Of a stretch of DNA of 64,000 bases, positions 13,662 to 23,207 are shown one piece after another. A program made the translations under genes and the position numbers. The DNA is from Sphingobium sp. Z007. Lineage in GTDB: Bacteria > Pseudomonadota > Alphaproteobacteria > Sphingomonadales > Sphingomonadaceae. The stretch's first letter is position 1. Each line of letters begins with the position of its first letter. The stretch spans positions 1,488,001 to 1,552,000 of the forward strand of contig NZ_FBXK01000005.1 of NCBI RefSeq assembly GCF_900013425.1. The letters run 5' to 3'. The notes beneath the pieces were generated by a model, which had not been told where the DNA came from, did no database searches, and worked only from the letters and a program-made list of their open reading frames with translations.

Positions 13662-14042
13662 CAGCTGGCCGGTGACGAGATTGACGCCGCCGAAACGGTG
13701 TTCGCCGAGGACGCAGAAAACTTTCTCTCAAATGTCCTGAATGGCACCTATGCCGACACCATCATGGCCGAGCGGATCAAAGAAAATGCCCTTGCCGCAA
13801 AGCACCTGCTGGCGGCGCGCAAAGACGCCGGCAGCCTTATAGACATCGACCTTGCCCGTTCCGTCCTGTTTGAGGGGCAGCGCGCCCAGCGGGACGCATG
13901 GATCAACTTCCCGACCAAGGTCGGGCCGATGCTTGCGGCGGAGTTGGGTGTGGATGCGGATAAGGTCGTGGAGGTCATAGCCGTCCATGTCCACCAGCAG
14001 CTCAGCGATCTTGGAGAACCCGAAGCGGATTTCAACGAGTGA
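13416..14042 (+). CDS. terminase small subunit
   Basis: 208 residues. N-terminal DNA-binding helix-turn-helix at about 5-40 (VREFARLDGCDDKLVRRAI) as in Nu1/DUF1441-type subunits; a low-complexity linker at about 57-90 (ADTADISADTRQ, NVRTSVRAVDVSAQ); helical C-terminal part at about 95-200 for oligomer and large-subunit contact. Recognises the packaging site and brings the GpA-type motor. The linker is encoded by six of the nine TGTCCGC/GCGGACA copies, which would explain its odd composition. Overlaps the large-subunit gene by 56 bases. Confidence 0.8.
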   Translation: MSAPVIPVSVREFARLDGCDDKLVRRAIKSGKLPVLEGGKLDPALAKTGWRKQNRRGADTADISADTRQNVRTSVRAVDVSAQLAGDEIDAAETVFAEDAENFLSNVLNGTYADTIMAERIKENALAAKHLLAARKDAGSLIDIDLARSVLFEGQRAQRDAWINFPTKVGPMLAAELGVDADKVVEVIAVHVHQQLSDLGEPEADFNE

Positions 14043-16125
14043 TCTGACGGCCACCCTGCTGCGCGCCGAGATGGCGCGGGCATGGACGCCGCCGCCACGT
14101 ATCAGCGTGCCCGACTGGGCAGATCGTTATCGGAAGCTCGCAAAGGAGGCGGGCAGCACATCGGGAAACTGGCGCACGTCGACAGTTGAGGTTGCGCGCG
14201 GCGCTATGTTGGCAGTCACCGAACCCGGGGTCCACAAGATCACCGGGATGGTCTGCACCCAGTTGATGAAGACAGCCATGATCGAGAACACGCTGGGCTA
14301 TTTCGCCCATCTCGATCCCGGGCCTATTCTCATCGTCCAGCCCAAAGAAGATGCCGCCGAGCAGTTTTCGAAGGAACGGATCACACCGCTCATTCGTGCG
14401 ACGCCGGTCCTTCGCAAGCTGATCGGATCAGGCAAGACGCGCACGGCCGAAGAAACGCTGCTCTACAAGGCGTTTCCTGGTGGATTTGTCGCGCTTGCCG
14501 GAGCGGGCAGTCCAGACAATCTGGCCCGTCGGCCGGTGCGTGTCGTGATGTATGACGAGATCGACAAGTATCCCATCACGCGGGAAGGTTCGCCGCTCGA
14601 TCTTGGCGATGAGCGCATGGCGACCTTTGCCGCCTGGTTATCGTTGCGCGTCTGTTCGCCCACCATCGAGGGCGAAAGCCTCATCGAAGCCAGCTTTTTA
14701 GAAGGCGATCAGCGGCAGGCATCCGTTGTATGTCCGGATTGCGGGCATCGTCAGTTTCTGGAGTTCTTCAAGCACGTCCATTGGGTGCAGGACGAAGACA
14801 GCGGTGAGCATAAGCCATCAAGCGCGCAGATCCATTGCGAGGCGTGCGGCGTGGCATGGTCGGAAGGCCAGCGCCTGCTGGCGCTTCGCACGACGCGCTG
14901 GCACCAGACCCGACCCTTCCGCTGCTGCGGGAAGCATCAGGATCCCATGGAGGCATACCACCGGGCGTGGACGGAGTCGGCCCCCAGTCCGAATGCGCCG
15001 GGCGCGGTGGATGTTGTCTGGGATTGGTGGCAGTCTGACCGATGGGCCGTCTATCGCGCCAAATGCACCGATTGCGGGCGTTGGGCGATTGATAACGAAC
15101 ACGCATCGTTCACGGCGTCGAAGCTTTTTAGCCCATGGCCAAAAGATGCCCCGCCAAAGATTGCAGCAAAGTGGCTGGCCGCCAAGGATGATCCGGACAA
15201 GAGGGTCACGTTCGACAATACCCAGCTGGGCAAGCCGCATCGCCGTCATTCGTCGAAGGATGTGCCCGCCGAAGCACTCATGAAGCGGGCCGAACTGTGG
15301 CCGGGTGAGGTTCCCGAAGGCGCTGGCGTTGTTACCACTGGCATAGATATTCAGGATGACCGGGCCGAGATTGAGTTCGTGGCCTGGGGCCGTGGTGAGG
15401 AAAGCTGGTCTATCGATTTTCAGGTCGTTGAGGGAGATCCGGCCACCGATGATTTCTGGAAACGGGTCGATACCCAATTGCTGCGCCGCTTTCTGCGCGC
15501 GGATGGGCGCGAATTTACAGTCACAGCCGGCTGCATCGATTCTGGCGGACATCACACACAGCGCGTTTATTCGTTCGCAAAAGCCCGACTGGGCCGCAAA
15601 ATATGGGCAATTAAGGGTCAAAGTGCCCGAAATGGTGAGCGGTCTCCGGTTTGGCCAACGTCGCGGCCCAGTGCGAAAAACCGTTCCCGTTTCAAGCCGG
15701 TCATTCTTGGCACGAACGCGGCGAAGGATTCTATTCGCAACAGGCTGGCCATTGAAGAGCCAGGGCCGGGATATATGCATTTTCCGTCCGACCGGGACCT
15801 GGGCTGGTATGTGCAGCTGACGTCCGAGCGGCTGATTACCAAGGTCGCTTCGGGCCGTCGTTTCACGGTCTGGGATTTGCCCAAGGGACGCGCGAACGAA
15901 GCGCTCGATTGCCGCGTGTATGCATTCGCCGCACTTCAGGGCCTGATGCAGTTGGGCATGAAACTGAACGCCGTTGTGGATGCCGTGTCGCCCGCGCCGG
16001 TGATCGATGCCGTACCAACGGCGAAGACCACTGCTGCTATAGAGGGGGTGCCCGCCACCCCACCCAAGGCCAAGCCTTCGAAGTTCGCAAAGCGTTCGGG
16101 AAGCTGGATGAACAGGAGGCGATAA
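13987..16125 (+). CDS. terminase large subunit, GpA family
   Basis: 712 residues. ATPase and nuclease of the packaging motor. ATPase region about 60-290: GAMLAVTEPG/TQLMKTAM near 80-97, and a Walker B-like VVMYDEIDKYP at about 188-198. A cysteine-rich insert (CPDCGH, CEACG, CTDCG; about 240-375) may bind metal. Nuclease region about 445-640 with acidic residues in TGIDIQDD and GCIDSGG. The family is that of cos-packaging lambda-like phages, favouring a cos rather than headful mechanism. Stop overlaps the next ATG (TAATG). Confidence 0.93.
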   Translation: MSTSSSAILENPKRISTSDLTATLLRAEMARAWTPPPRISVPDWADRYRKLAKEAGSTSGNWRTSTVEVARGAMLAVTEPGVHKITGMVCTQLMKTAMIENTLGYFAHLDPGPILIVQPKEDAAEQFSKERITPLIRATPVLRKLIGSGKTRTAEETLLYKAFPGGFVALAGAGSPDNLARRPVRVVMYDEIDKYPITREGSPLDLGDERMATFAAWLSLRVCSPTIEGESLIEASFLEGDQRQASVVCPDCGHRQFLEFFKHVHWVQDEDSGEHKPSSAQIHCEACGVAWSEGQRLLALRTTRWHQTRPFRCCGKHQDPMEAYHRAWTESAPSPNAPGAVDVVWDWWQSDRWAVYRAKCTDCGRWAIDNEHASFTASKLFSPWPKDAPPKIAAKWLAAKDDPDKRVTFDNTQLGKPHRRHSSKDVPAEALMKRAELWPGEVPEGAGVVTTGIDIQDDRAEIEFVAWGRGEESWSIDFQVVEGDPATDDFWKRVDTQLLRRFLRADGREFTVTAGCIDSGGHHTQRVYSFAKARLGRKIWAIKGQSARNGERSPVWPTSRPSAKNRSRFKPVILGTNAAKDSIRNRLAIEEPGPGYMHFPSDRDLGWYVQLTSERLITKVASGRRFTVWDLPKGRANEALDCRVYAFAALQGLMQLGMKLNAVVDAVSPAPVIDAVPTAKTTAAIEGVPATPPKAKPSKFAKRSGSWMNRRR

Positions 16126-16337
16126 TGGCATTCCAGCAATCCGATCTCGATCGCCTCGATACCGCCATCGGCAGCGGCATCCGCAAGGTGACGTTCGCCG
16201 ACGGTCGGTCCACCGAATATCAAAACCTGGACGACATGCTGCGCGCCCGCGAGGCGATCGTCGGCATTCTGGCAAAGCCCGCCCCCGGCACTACGGGCCG
16301 GCGCCGCTTCATCGTCGGAAGGGTCGGCAGGCTGTGA
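16125..16337 (+). CDS. head-tail joining protein, gpW-like
   Basis: 70 residues from ATG 16125. Pattern LDRLDTAIGSGIRKVTFADGR, then STEYQNLDDMLRAREAI, is that of the short gpW-like connector found between GpA terminase and portal genes in lambda-type phages. Good ribosome site (ACAGGAGG) within the end of the terminase gene. Next gene starts by GTGA overlap. Confidence 0.75.
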   Translation: MAFQQSDLDRLDTAIGSGIRKVTFADGRSTEYQNLDDMLRAREAIVGILAKPAPGTTGRRRFIVGRVGRL

Positions 16338-17830
16338 ACTGGATCGACCGCACCGTTGGATATCTTTCTCCGGTCGCAGGGATGCGCCGTCAGGCCGCCC
16401 GCAAGATGCTGGAGCGCACGGCGCCGCGCGCACGGCCCGGCCGTCGCTTCATGGGTAAGGATCGGGACTTCGATACGGTAAGCAGCAATCCGAACGATGG
16501 GCGCCCCAAGCGCTATGTCGACCGGATGACGATACTGCGCCTGATCGCCGAAAACCCGTTCGCGCGGAAGGCTCTGAATGCCCTGCTCAACAGTCTCATC
16601 GGCTGGGGTATCACCGGAGCCCCGACGGGCCCAAAGGTCATGCGCGATCATTGGGCGGCATGGATTAACGCGTGCGATTATTACAACCGGCACGATCTCT
16701 ACGGCCTGCAAAAACTGTGGGCCATCTCCATGCTGCGCGATGGCGAGGTGTTCATCGTCCAACGTCTAATCAAGGCGCCAGGGATTATCCCGCTCCGGCT
16801 CCAAACCTATGACAAAGGCATGCTCGCCGCCGATAAATACGGCCTGAATATCGAGCGCGGCATAGAATATGACGACGAGGGTCGTGCGGTTGCCTATCAT
16901 TTTTACCGGGGGCGCAAAGGCTATCGCTGGTCGTCCACCGAGACGATTCGTTTTCCCGCCGAAGAGGTCATCCACCTGTTCGACAGCGAATGGGTTGGCC
17001 AGACGGAAGGCGTCAGCCTGTTTGAGCCGATCGTCAAACGGCTGGGTGATGTTGAGGAAGGTATTGAGGCGGAGGTCGTCAAGGCCAACATCGCTGCATG
17101 CCTGGTTGGCTTCCGCTATCGCCCGCCGGCGCAGGAGGGAGAAGACCCGAACATAGGCATTCCTGTCGATGAGGCGCAGGAGCGCGCTCCTATCGAAGAG
17201 TTTGTGCCCGGCATGATCGAAACGCTGGAGGACGGCGAGCAGATAACCTTTTCCAATCCGCCCAAGACGGGCGGCATCAACGACCTTGCTCGCATCGCGC
17301 TTCTGGCGTCCGCCGCTGGCGTGGGCGTCACCTACGAGCAGATGACCGGCGACCTGTCGAATGTGAACTTCTCCAGTTATAAGGCGGGCGCGCTGGAAAA
17401 TAAGCGCTTCATCGGCCGCCTACAGTATCTGACATTCATCCCGATCTGCCTCAACCGCGTGTTCGGCTGGTTTGCACGCACCGGCTGGGAATCGGGATAT
17501 CTCAGCAAGCCCGCCTATCCGGTGAAATGGACGCCGCCGCCGTTTGAATCGATCGACCGCGAGGGTGACGCCATGGCAGACATTCTTGAGATGGAAGCCG
17601 GCCTCGAAAGCCGCGCCAATCTCCTGAATGCCCGCGGTTACGATCATGATCCGATGATGGAAGAGATCGCTACCGCCCGCGACCTGCTTAATAGGCTGAA
17701 ACTGGCATTTCGCGGCGATCCCATGGTCCCGGGCGCGGCCAGCAACAGCGCCAATGGCGATGCCAACGCCTCTGATCCGAACCGCATGATGATGATGGCC
17801 ATCGCGCGTCGCCTGATGTCCCCCCGATAG
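16334..17830 (+). CDS. portal protein, lambda gpB family
   Basis: 498 residues, GTG start overlapping the previous stop. Recognisable portal features: NPFARKALNALLNSLIGWGI (about 76-95), the helical stem region, GDLSNVNFSSYKAGALE (about 341-357) and WTPPPFESIDREGDA (about 397-411), all typical of the lambda-family portal. Forms the dodecameric ring through which DNA is packaged and to which the tail is joined. Ends with a Met-rich tail (NRMMMMAIARR). Confidence 0.92.
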   Translation: MNWIDRTVGYLSPVAGMRRQAARKMLERTAPRARPGRRFMGKDRDFDTVSSNPNDGRPKRYVDRMTILRLIAENPFARKALNALLNSLIGWGITGAPTGPKVMRDHWAAWINACDYYNRHDLYGLQKLWAISMLRDGEVFIVQRLIKAPGIIPLRLQTYDKGMLAADKYGLNIERGIEYDDEGRAVAYHFYRGRKGYRWSSTETIRFPAEEVIHLFDSEWVGQTEGVSLFEPIVKRLGDVEEGIEAEVVKANIAACLVGFRYRPPAQEGEDPNIGIPVDEAQERAPIEEFVPGMIETLEDGEQITFSNPPKTGGINDLARIALLASAAGVGVTYEQMTGDLSNVNFSSYKAGALENKRFIGRLQYLTFIPICLNRVFGWFARTGWESGYLSKPAYPVKWTPPPFESIDREGDAMADILEMEAGLESRANLLNARGYDHDPMMEEIATARDLLNRLKLAFRGDPMVPGAASNSANGDANASDPNRMMMMAIARRLMSPR

Positions 17831-17842
17831 GAGCAATCCGCA

Positions 17843-20005
17843 ATGAAGAAGCCCGACCCGGCCCCGCAGGATGCTGCGGAGGTCGCACCGCGCACCTCTG
17901 CGCATCTGACGGCAGACGGAAAGGCTCCGCGCCGCCGTAAGCCTGCGAACGCCCCGCCGATCGAAAATGTGACCGGCATCATGACCCGCGCATCGGCGGT
18001 GCCGGTCGATCCAGAAGAGCGCCGGCAACCGCAAGCCGGTGGTCGCGGCACGCGGGATCTTGCCGTCCGCTCGGAAAGCTACAATTCTTCAAGCCGGTCG
18101 GTTGAGGCGATCCTGTCAGCTGGTTCGCCGGTGCGGCGATATTATTTCACCGAGGAACTGGAGATCAGCGCCGAGGCGATCGATCTCGGCCGGGTATCGC
18201 GGGGTGTGTGTCCGCTATTGGACACCCACAATCAGTACGAAATCAACGCCGTCATCGGCGCGATCAGCAACGTGCGGATCGAGGGTGGCCAGCTCATCGG
18301 TACCCTCACTTTTTCCGACACCGATCGCGGTCGCGAGATTGAGCAGCGCGTCGCCAATGGCGAGCTGCGCGCCATCTCCATCGGCTATCATGTGACCAAA
18401 TGGCAGATCACTGCCACCGACGAAAATGATCATGAGACATGGCGCGCCGTCGCCTGGGAGCTTCTCGAAGCCAGTCTCGTCCCAGTTCCCGCCGATCCGA
18501 ACGCCGTGGTTCGGTCAAATCCGGGAAATTCCCACGGCGATGCACAAGAGGAAGATAACATGCGACGCAACCTTGCTGGCGGCGCGGCTGCGGCCGCCCC
18601 TGCTGTAACCACCACCCCGGCCGCTGCTGCGGCACCGGCGCCCGCCGAGCGCGCGGCTCCTGAAACTGCTGTGCCTACCCCTGTCGCACCTCCTGCTGCG
18701 GATCATCGCGCGGCGGGCATTCCCGCTTCCCGCATTCTTGACCTGTGCGCGCGGTCGGAGGATCTGGGCAGCGTCTTTGCGGCTGAACTGATCCGCGCGA
18801 ACGAAACCACGCCTCTGACCGAGGCAGACCTGCAATCGCGCATGACCGATCGCCTCATTGAGGCCCGCGCGCGCCCCACCTCGGACGTCCGCGCTGGACG
18901 CTCGGGAACCGAAAGCGATGGCTACCGCCTGGCGGTCGAAGACGCCTTGCTGCTGGCCGCAAATCCCAGCCTCCGCGCTGCTGACTTTGGTATCGACGAC
19001 CAACGCGCGGATGCCGCCCGTGAGTTCCGGGGCCTGACCCTTATGGAGCTGTCGCGAGACTATTGCCAACGCACCGGCATTCGCGTCACCGGCATGGGGC
19101 GCATGGAACTGGCTGGCGCAGCGCTCGGTATGCGCGGCGGGGCGCTGACGACCAGCGATTTTGCCTTTGCGCTCGGCAATGCGGCAAACCGCCGCGTTCG
19201 CCGTGCATTTGAGGCGGCTCCGCAGTCGTTCCGGCCCTTCGTATCGACCGGAAGCTTGCCCGATTTCCGTCCGGCATCCATCATCGGCATGGGCGACGCG
19301 CCCGCGCTGCTGCTGGTCACCGAAAACGGCGAAATCAAGCATGGCGCGCTGACCGATACCGGCGACAGCTACAAGCTGGCGACCTATGCGCGCATCATTC
19401 CGATCTCGCGTCAGGCCATCGTCAACGACGACAAGGGCCTCTTCGGTCGCATCCCGACGCAGTTCGCGAACAAGGCGGCGGATCTGGAATCTGATCTGGT
19501 CTACAGCCAGCTCATCGGTAATCCTACGATGCCGGATGGCGTGTCTCTGTTCCATGCGAGCCACGGCAATCTTGCTGGCGCAGGCGGGCCGATTACCGTT
19601 GCCAACGTCGGTGCCGGTCGGGCAGCAATGCGGCAGCAGAAAACGGCCGAAGGCGGAAATATGACCGTTCGCGCTCGCTTCCTGATTGTTGGCCCGCTGC
19701 AGGAAACCGCCGCGGAGCAGTTCCTCACGGCCGTTACCGCCCAGCAAACCGCAAACGTCAACCCCTTCCCGGGCAAGCTGGTGCTGGTCGTTGATGAGCG
19801 CATTACCGATTACAGCTGGTATCTGGCTGCGGATCCTGATGCGTTCGATACGATCCTGCTGGCGCATCTGGAAGGACAGGAAGAGCTGTTCACTGACACG
19901 CATCAGAGCTTCGAGGTCGACGGCATCAAGTTCAAGGCCCGCCTGGACGTCACCGCCAAGGTCCTTGACTATCGGGGTCTCTACAAAAACCCCGGCGCGC
20001 AGTGA
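17843..20005 (+). CDS. prohead protease/major capsid protein fusion
   Basis: 720 residues in one frame. Residues about 70-235 form a U35-type prohead protease (LDTHNQ with the His, AISIGYHV with the Ser); residues about 236-290 are an Ala/Pro/Thr linker; residues about 300-720 form the major capsid protein (LTLMELSRDYCQRTGI, then DRGLF-like IVNDDKGLFGRIP and AAMRQQKTAEG). Such fusions are a known arrangement: the protease matures the capsid and is removed by self-cleavage. A methionine at the linker (NMRRNLAGG, about 232) could also allow separate capsid synthesis. Confidence 0.9.
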   Translation: MKKPDPAPQDAAEVAPRTSAHLTADGKAPRRRKPANAPPIENVTGIMTRASAVPVDPEERRQPQAGGRGTRDLAVRSESYNSSSRSVEAILSAGSPVRRYYFTEELEISAEAIDLGRVSRGVCPLLDTHNQYEINAVIGAISNVRIEGGQLIGTLTFSDTDRGREIEQRVANGELRAISIGYHVTKWQITATDENDHETWRAVAWELLEASLVPVPADPNAVVRSNPGNSHGDAQEEDNMRRNLAGGAAAAAPAVTTTPAAAAAPAPAERAAPETAVPTPVAPPAADHRAAGIPASRILDLCARSEDLGSVFAAELIRANETTPLTEADLQSRMTDRLIEARARPTSDVRAGRSGTESDGYRLAVEDALLLAANPSLRAADFGIDDQRADAAREFRGLTLMELSRDYCQRTGIRVTGMGRMELAGAALGMRGGALTTSDFAFALGNAANRRVRRAFEAAPQSFRPFVSTGSLPDFRPASIIGMGDAPALLLVTENGEIKHGALTDTGDSYKLATYARIIPISRQAIVNDDKGLFGRIPTQFANKAADLESDLVYSQLIGNPTMPDGVSLFHASHGNLAGAGGPITVANVGAGRAAMRQQKTAEGGNMTVRARFLIVGPLQETAAEQFLTAVTAQQTANVNPFPGKLVLVVDERITDYSWYLAADPDAFDTILLAHLEGQEELFTDTHQSFEVDGIKFKARLDVTAKVLDYRGLYKNPGAQ

Positions 20006-20029
20006 TCTGACAATCCAGCCTGAACTGTC

Positions 20030-20049
20030 GGGGCGGCTTGGGCCGCCCC
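20030..20049 (+). terminator. hairpin after the capsid gene, no U run
   Basis: GGGGCGGC (20030-20037), loop TTGG, GCCGCCCC (20042-20049): eight perfect GC pairs 25 bases after the capsid stop. Without a following T run it is more likely an mRNA-stability or attenuating hairpin that keeps capsid message high than a full terminator. Confidence 0.4.
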
Positions 20050-20068
20050 GCTACCGGAGTGCATCACC

Positions 20069-20386
20069 ATGAAATTCGTAAAGCTGTCCCAGCCCACCAC
20101 GGTCGATGGCGTTCTGCGCAATCCGATCGAGGGCGAAATTCCAACGTCCGATACCGAGGCCAAGCGCCTGAAGGACAACAATCTGCTCGACGGGGAGCCA
20201 ACCGACTTTCCGGACATCGATGAAGGGGATGGCGACGACGACAGCGCCGCCGACCTCAAGAAGCTCTCGCTTCCGGATCTCCACATCCTTGTCACGAAGG
20301 AGGGCGTCCCGCTCCACGGCGTGACGAAAAAGGACGAGGTCATCGCCGCCATCACCAAATATCGCGCGGACAAGGCTCAGGCCTGA
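20069..20386 (+). CDS. hypothetical phage protein with SAP/HeH-like C-terminus
   Basis: 105 residues. N-terminal beta part (VKLSQPTTVDGVLRNPIEG), an acidic linker (DEGDGDDDSAAD) and a C-terminal helix-extended-loop-helix-like segment (LKKLSLPDLHILV, GVTKKDEVIAAI). Located between capsid and decoration genes, so a head completion role is likely; the exact function is not recognised. Confidence 0.6.
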   Translation: MKFVKLSQPTTVDGVLRNPIEGEIPTSDTEAKRLKDNNLLDGEPTDFPDIDEGDGDDDSAADLKKLSLPDLHILVTKEGVPLHGVTKKDEVIAAITKYRADKAQA

Positions 20387-20425
20387 TCCGCCTTTCCCGG
20401 CCATGCCGGATAGGAGACCGTAGTC

Positions 20426-20770
20426 ATGAAGAATTATCAGCAGCTGGGGGATAATTTCCAGGCCCCCGCACCTTACCCCGTCGCCAGCGGCGCAGGCGCA
20501 CTCGTCGGCTCGATCGTGGCAATCGCATCGGTCAGCGCGGCCACCGGTGAAGAAATTGCATGGGTGCGCGTGGGCATCTTCAACCCGGCGCCCAAGGCTG
20601 CAAGCCAGGCGTGGGTGGCATGGACCACGAAAGTCTACTGGGACAACACCGCCAAGGTGTTCACGTCCACGGCTGGCGGCAACACGCTCTGCGGCGTTGC
20701 CGCTTCGAACGTCGGCGCGGGCGCGGGCGAGACGTCCGGCGCGGTGTTGCTCACCGGTCAGATTGCCTAA
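20426..20770 (+). CDS. capsid decoration/cement protein, DUF2190
   Basis: 114 residues of the DUF2190 type: ATGEEIAWVRVGIF, PKAASQAWVAWTTKVYWDNT, AKVFTSTAGGNTLCGVA. Family members bind the outside of the expanded capsid and stabilise it. Stop overlaps the next ATG (TAATG). Confidence 0.8.
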   Translation: MKNYQQLGDNFQAPAPYPVASGAGALVGSIVAIASVSAATGEEIAWVRVGIFNPAPKAASQAWVAWTTKVYWDNTAKVFTSTAGGNTLCGVAASNVGAGAGETSGAVLLTGQIA

Positions 20771-21126
20771 TGTCCGATCCGTTCGCTTCGGCGCTGGACG
20801 CCATTTTCATGGCCCCCGGCTCCGAAGCGGCGGAACATACGTCGATTTATGGAGTCCACACCACAGGGGTCCGCATCATCCGTGGTCGCGCAGATCAGCC
20901 CCTGCGGATGGGCGACGCCCAGATCATCACCGGCTCCCAGGTCGTAGAAATCCGCAAGGCGCAGGTAGCCGAGCTTCTCGACGGCGACACGTTGATTGTC
21001 GGCACCGTGGACGACGCCGGCGACTTTGTCCCGGTCGAGGAGCTGCGGCTGACCGGCGAGGCAATGATCGACAATGAAGGCCTGAGTGCGACCATCGGTG
21101 CAGAACCGGTCGATCCTTCGCGATGA
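20770..21126 (+). CDS. head-tail connector-type protein
   Basis: 118 residues from ATG 20770. Beta-rich (VRIIRGRADQPLRMGDAQII, SQVVEIRKAQVAEL, GDTLIVGTVDD), resembling the small head-tail attachment proteins of gpFII type that follow the decoration gene in lambda-like phages. Identification rests on pattern and position. Confidence 0.6.
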   Translation: MSDPFASALDAIFMAPGSEAAEHTSIYGVHTTGVRIIRGRADQPLRMGDAQIITGSQVVEIRKAQVAELLDGDTLIVGTVDDAGDFVPVEELRLTGEAMIDNEGLSATIGAEPVDPSR

Positions 21127-21803
21127 GGCTCACAGCGCATCGCATCGGCACGCCTCTCGCTGACCAGCTTTACGTCACAGAGGGCGAGATTGCGGCCGAC
21201 ATCACCAAGATCATGGGCGAAGAGACGGCCGGGCTGAAAGACGATTATCGCCGCCAGGTTCGGGATGCCGGCATGGGCAATCGCCTCGCCAATACGTGGC
21301 GGTCCGAGACATATCCGAAGGGCGGACGCTCCCTGAACCCGGCAGGGTACATCTGGAGCAATGCCCCGGCCATTATCGATGCTTTCTCGCGCGGCGCGTA
21401 TATTCGGCCGGTGGGTGGGGCCAAATGGCTTTGGATACCGACCCGCAATGTCCCCGCGCGCCGCCGTGGCGGCTCCTATAGCTCTTCGCCGAAGCGCTCC
21501 AACGGCACCCGCATGTCGCCGGAAGAGGTAGAGCTGCATTTCAACGCCGAACTCGACATCGTGATCGAGGGCAGCAAAGGCTTTGCCTTCATCGACGTCG
21601 TATCCGGCCTATCCGGCGGATATCGGCGCGCAACACCGGGCCGGACGCAGGGTCGCCGCGGCGCTGCTCCACGCAAGGCAAAGCCAGTGCTGATGTTCAA
21701 TCTCGTGCGCGGCGTGCGGATGCCGAAGCTGTTCGATCTGGACGGCCCTGCCCAGAAGCGCGCCAACAACGTCGCGCGGCGCATTCAGGCGAAATGGGGC
21801 TGA
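21123..21803 (+). CDS. DUF6441-type phage protein
   Basis: 226 residues; ATGA overlap with the previous gene. Features: TWRSETYPKGGRSLNPAGYI, WLWIPTRNVP, VLMFNLVRGVRMPKLFDLDG, which I associate with the DUF6441 family of phage minor structural proteins (HK97 gp10-like tail-completion position). A basic Gly/Arg-rich stretch (RRATPGRTQGRRGAAPRK) is notable. Confidence 0.65.
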   Translation: MRLTAHRIGTPLADQLYVTEGEIAADITKIMGEETAGLKDDYRRQVRDAGMGNRLANTWRSETYPKGGRSLNPAGYIWSNAPAIIDAFSRGAYIRPVGGAKWLWIPTRNVPARRRGGSYSSSPKRSNGTRMSPEEVELHFNAELDIVIEGSKGFAFIDVVSGLSGGYRRATPGRTQGRRGAAPRKAKPVLMFNLVRGVRMPKLFDLDGPAQKRANNVARRIQAKWG

Positions 21804-21804
21804 G

Positions 21805-22242
21805 ATGGCCAAGAGCTATGACGTCGACAAGGCCGTGGTGGACCTGATCAAGCTGGCCGTGCCAGATTTCGCCATCCTCGGCCTGGACGACGATGGCGGC
21901 GATCGACCCCGACGCATCGATCCGCGCGGCACCGTATGGATCAGGGACGGCGAGCTGGCGGAGCCGGACATCGACCTGTCGCCAGCCACCTATCATTATT
22001 CTCACCGCATCCCGGTGGAGATCGCCGCCTATAGCTCGTCAGAGCCGCTGCGCCTGGTGTTAAACCGCATGGCCAGCATGATTGCCGCGCCGATCAAGGC
22101 GGACCGTTTCTTGGGTGGACTGGTCGATTACATCGACGTCACCGCCCTGGAACTGGTGAGCATCAACGCCATTGGCGCACAGACGCAAAAGGGCGGGATG
22201 TTCGACATCGTCGCCACCTACACCACCGACAGTCCTCTTTAA
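21805..22242 (+). CDS. tail terminator-like protein
   Basis: 145 residues. Its place directly before the tail tube gene, size, and pattern (HRIPVEIAAYSSS, LRLVLNRMASMIAA, GGMFDIVATYTTDS) fit tail terminator proteins that cap the tube and join it to the head. Function inferred from synteny. Confidence 0.6.
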   Translation: MAKSYDVDKAVVDLIKLAVPDFAILGLDDDGGDRPRRIDPRGTVWIRDGELAEPDIDLSPATYHYSHRIPVEIAAYSSSEPLRLVLNRMASMIAAPIKADRFLGGLVDYIDVTALELVSINAIGAQTQKGGMFDIVATYTTDSPL

Positions 22243-22257
22243 GACAGGAGCTAAGCC

Positions 22258-23196
22258 ATGGGTTTTGGCCAGGGCATCTATTCCGTGATGCATCTCGTGG
22301 GGGAGTCCGCCTATGGTGTGACGCCCGCATCGGGGTTTCGCAAATTGCCGTTCGTTTCCCACAGCATGGGCGAAGAGCGACCGCTGATCGAAGATGATCA
22401 GCTCGGTCTGGGGCGCGAGGGCGCGGATCCATCCTATGACGTCGCCACCAATACCGGCGATATCGTGGTGCCCGTCGACGTCTCTGCGTTCGGTGTCTGG
22501 CTTACGGCGATCTTCGGCGCACCGGTCACCAGCGGTCCCGGCCCATTTACGCATGCATTTCAGTCTGGCGGCAGCGTCCTCCCGGCTCATTCGATCGAGA
22601 TCGGCAGTCCCGACGTGCCATCCTATTCGGTGCATTATGGCGCGGTCGCCAACCAGATGCGCATTGCCATGGCGCGATCGGGGATGCTCAACGCGACCAT
22701 ATCAATGATCGCACAGGGCGAAAGTGCGCAGACTTCGACCTCGGTCGCCGGAACGCCGTTGGTGGTCAAAGGGCCCCGGTTCGCCCAGGCGACCGGCACC
22801 ATCAAGCGCGACAACGTCGCGCTGGGCAATGTGGTGTCGGCCGATCTGTCCATCTCCAATGGCCTGTCCCCGCTGGAGGTGATTCGCTCTGACGGACGGA
22901 TTGGCGGCGTCCTTTCCGGGGCGGTCCAGGCGATGCTGCGATTTACAGCGCATTTCGACAGCCTCGATCTGCTCAATGCGGCTACTGACGGAACGCCCGT
23001 CAATCTGAGCGAAATCGGTTGGAGCCGAACCGGGGCCAGCCTGAAATTTGCCCTACCGCGCGTGTTCCTGCCCCGCCAAAAGCGACCGATCTCCGGCCCC
23101 GGCGGCATCATGATGGAATTCAACTGTCAGGCCGCCGCGCCGGACGGCGGGCACAAGATCAGCGCCACGCTGATTAACAACATCAACAGCTATTAA
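22258..23196 (+). CDS. major tail tube protein
   Basis: 312 residues, the right size and position for the tube protein, before the tail chaperone and tape-measure genes. Beta-rich throughout (GDIVVPVDVSAFGVWLTAIF, SYSVHYGAVANQMRIAM, GTIKRDNVALGNVVSADLSI). Good ribosome site (CAGGAGC). Polymerises into the non-contractile tail. Confidence 0.8.
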   Translation: MGFGQGIYSVMHLVGESAYGVTPASGFRKLPFVSHSMGEERPLIEDDQLGLGREGADPSYDVATNTGDIVVPVDVSAFGVWLTAIFGAPVTSGPGPFTHAFQSGGSVLPAHSIEIGSPDVPSYSVHYGAVANQMRIAMARSGMLNATISMIAQGESAQTSTSVAGTPLVVKGPRFAQATGTIKRDNVALGNVVSADLSISNGLSPLEVIRSDGRIGGVLSGAVQAMLRFTAHFDSLDLLNAATDGTPVNLSEIGWSRTGASLKFALPRVFLPRQKRPISGPGGIMMEFNCQAAAPDGGHKISATLINNINSY

Positions 23197-23207
23197 GGAG
23201 GGCCGTC

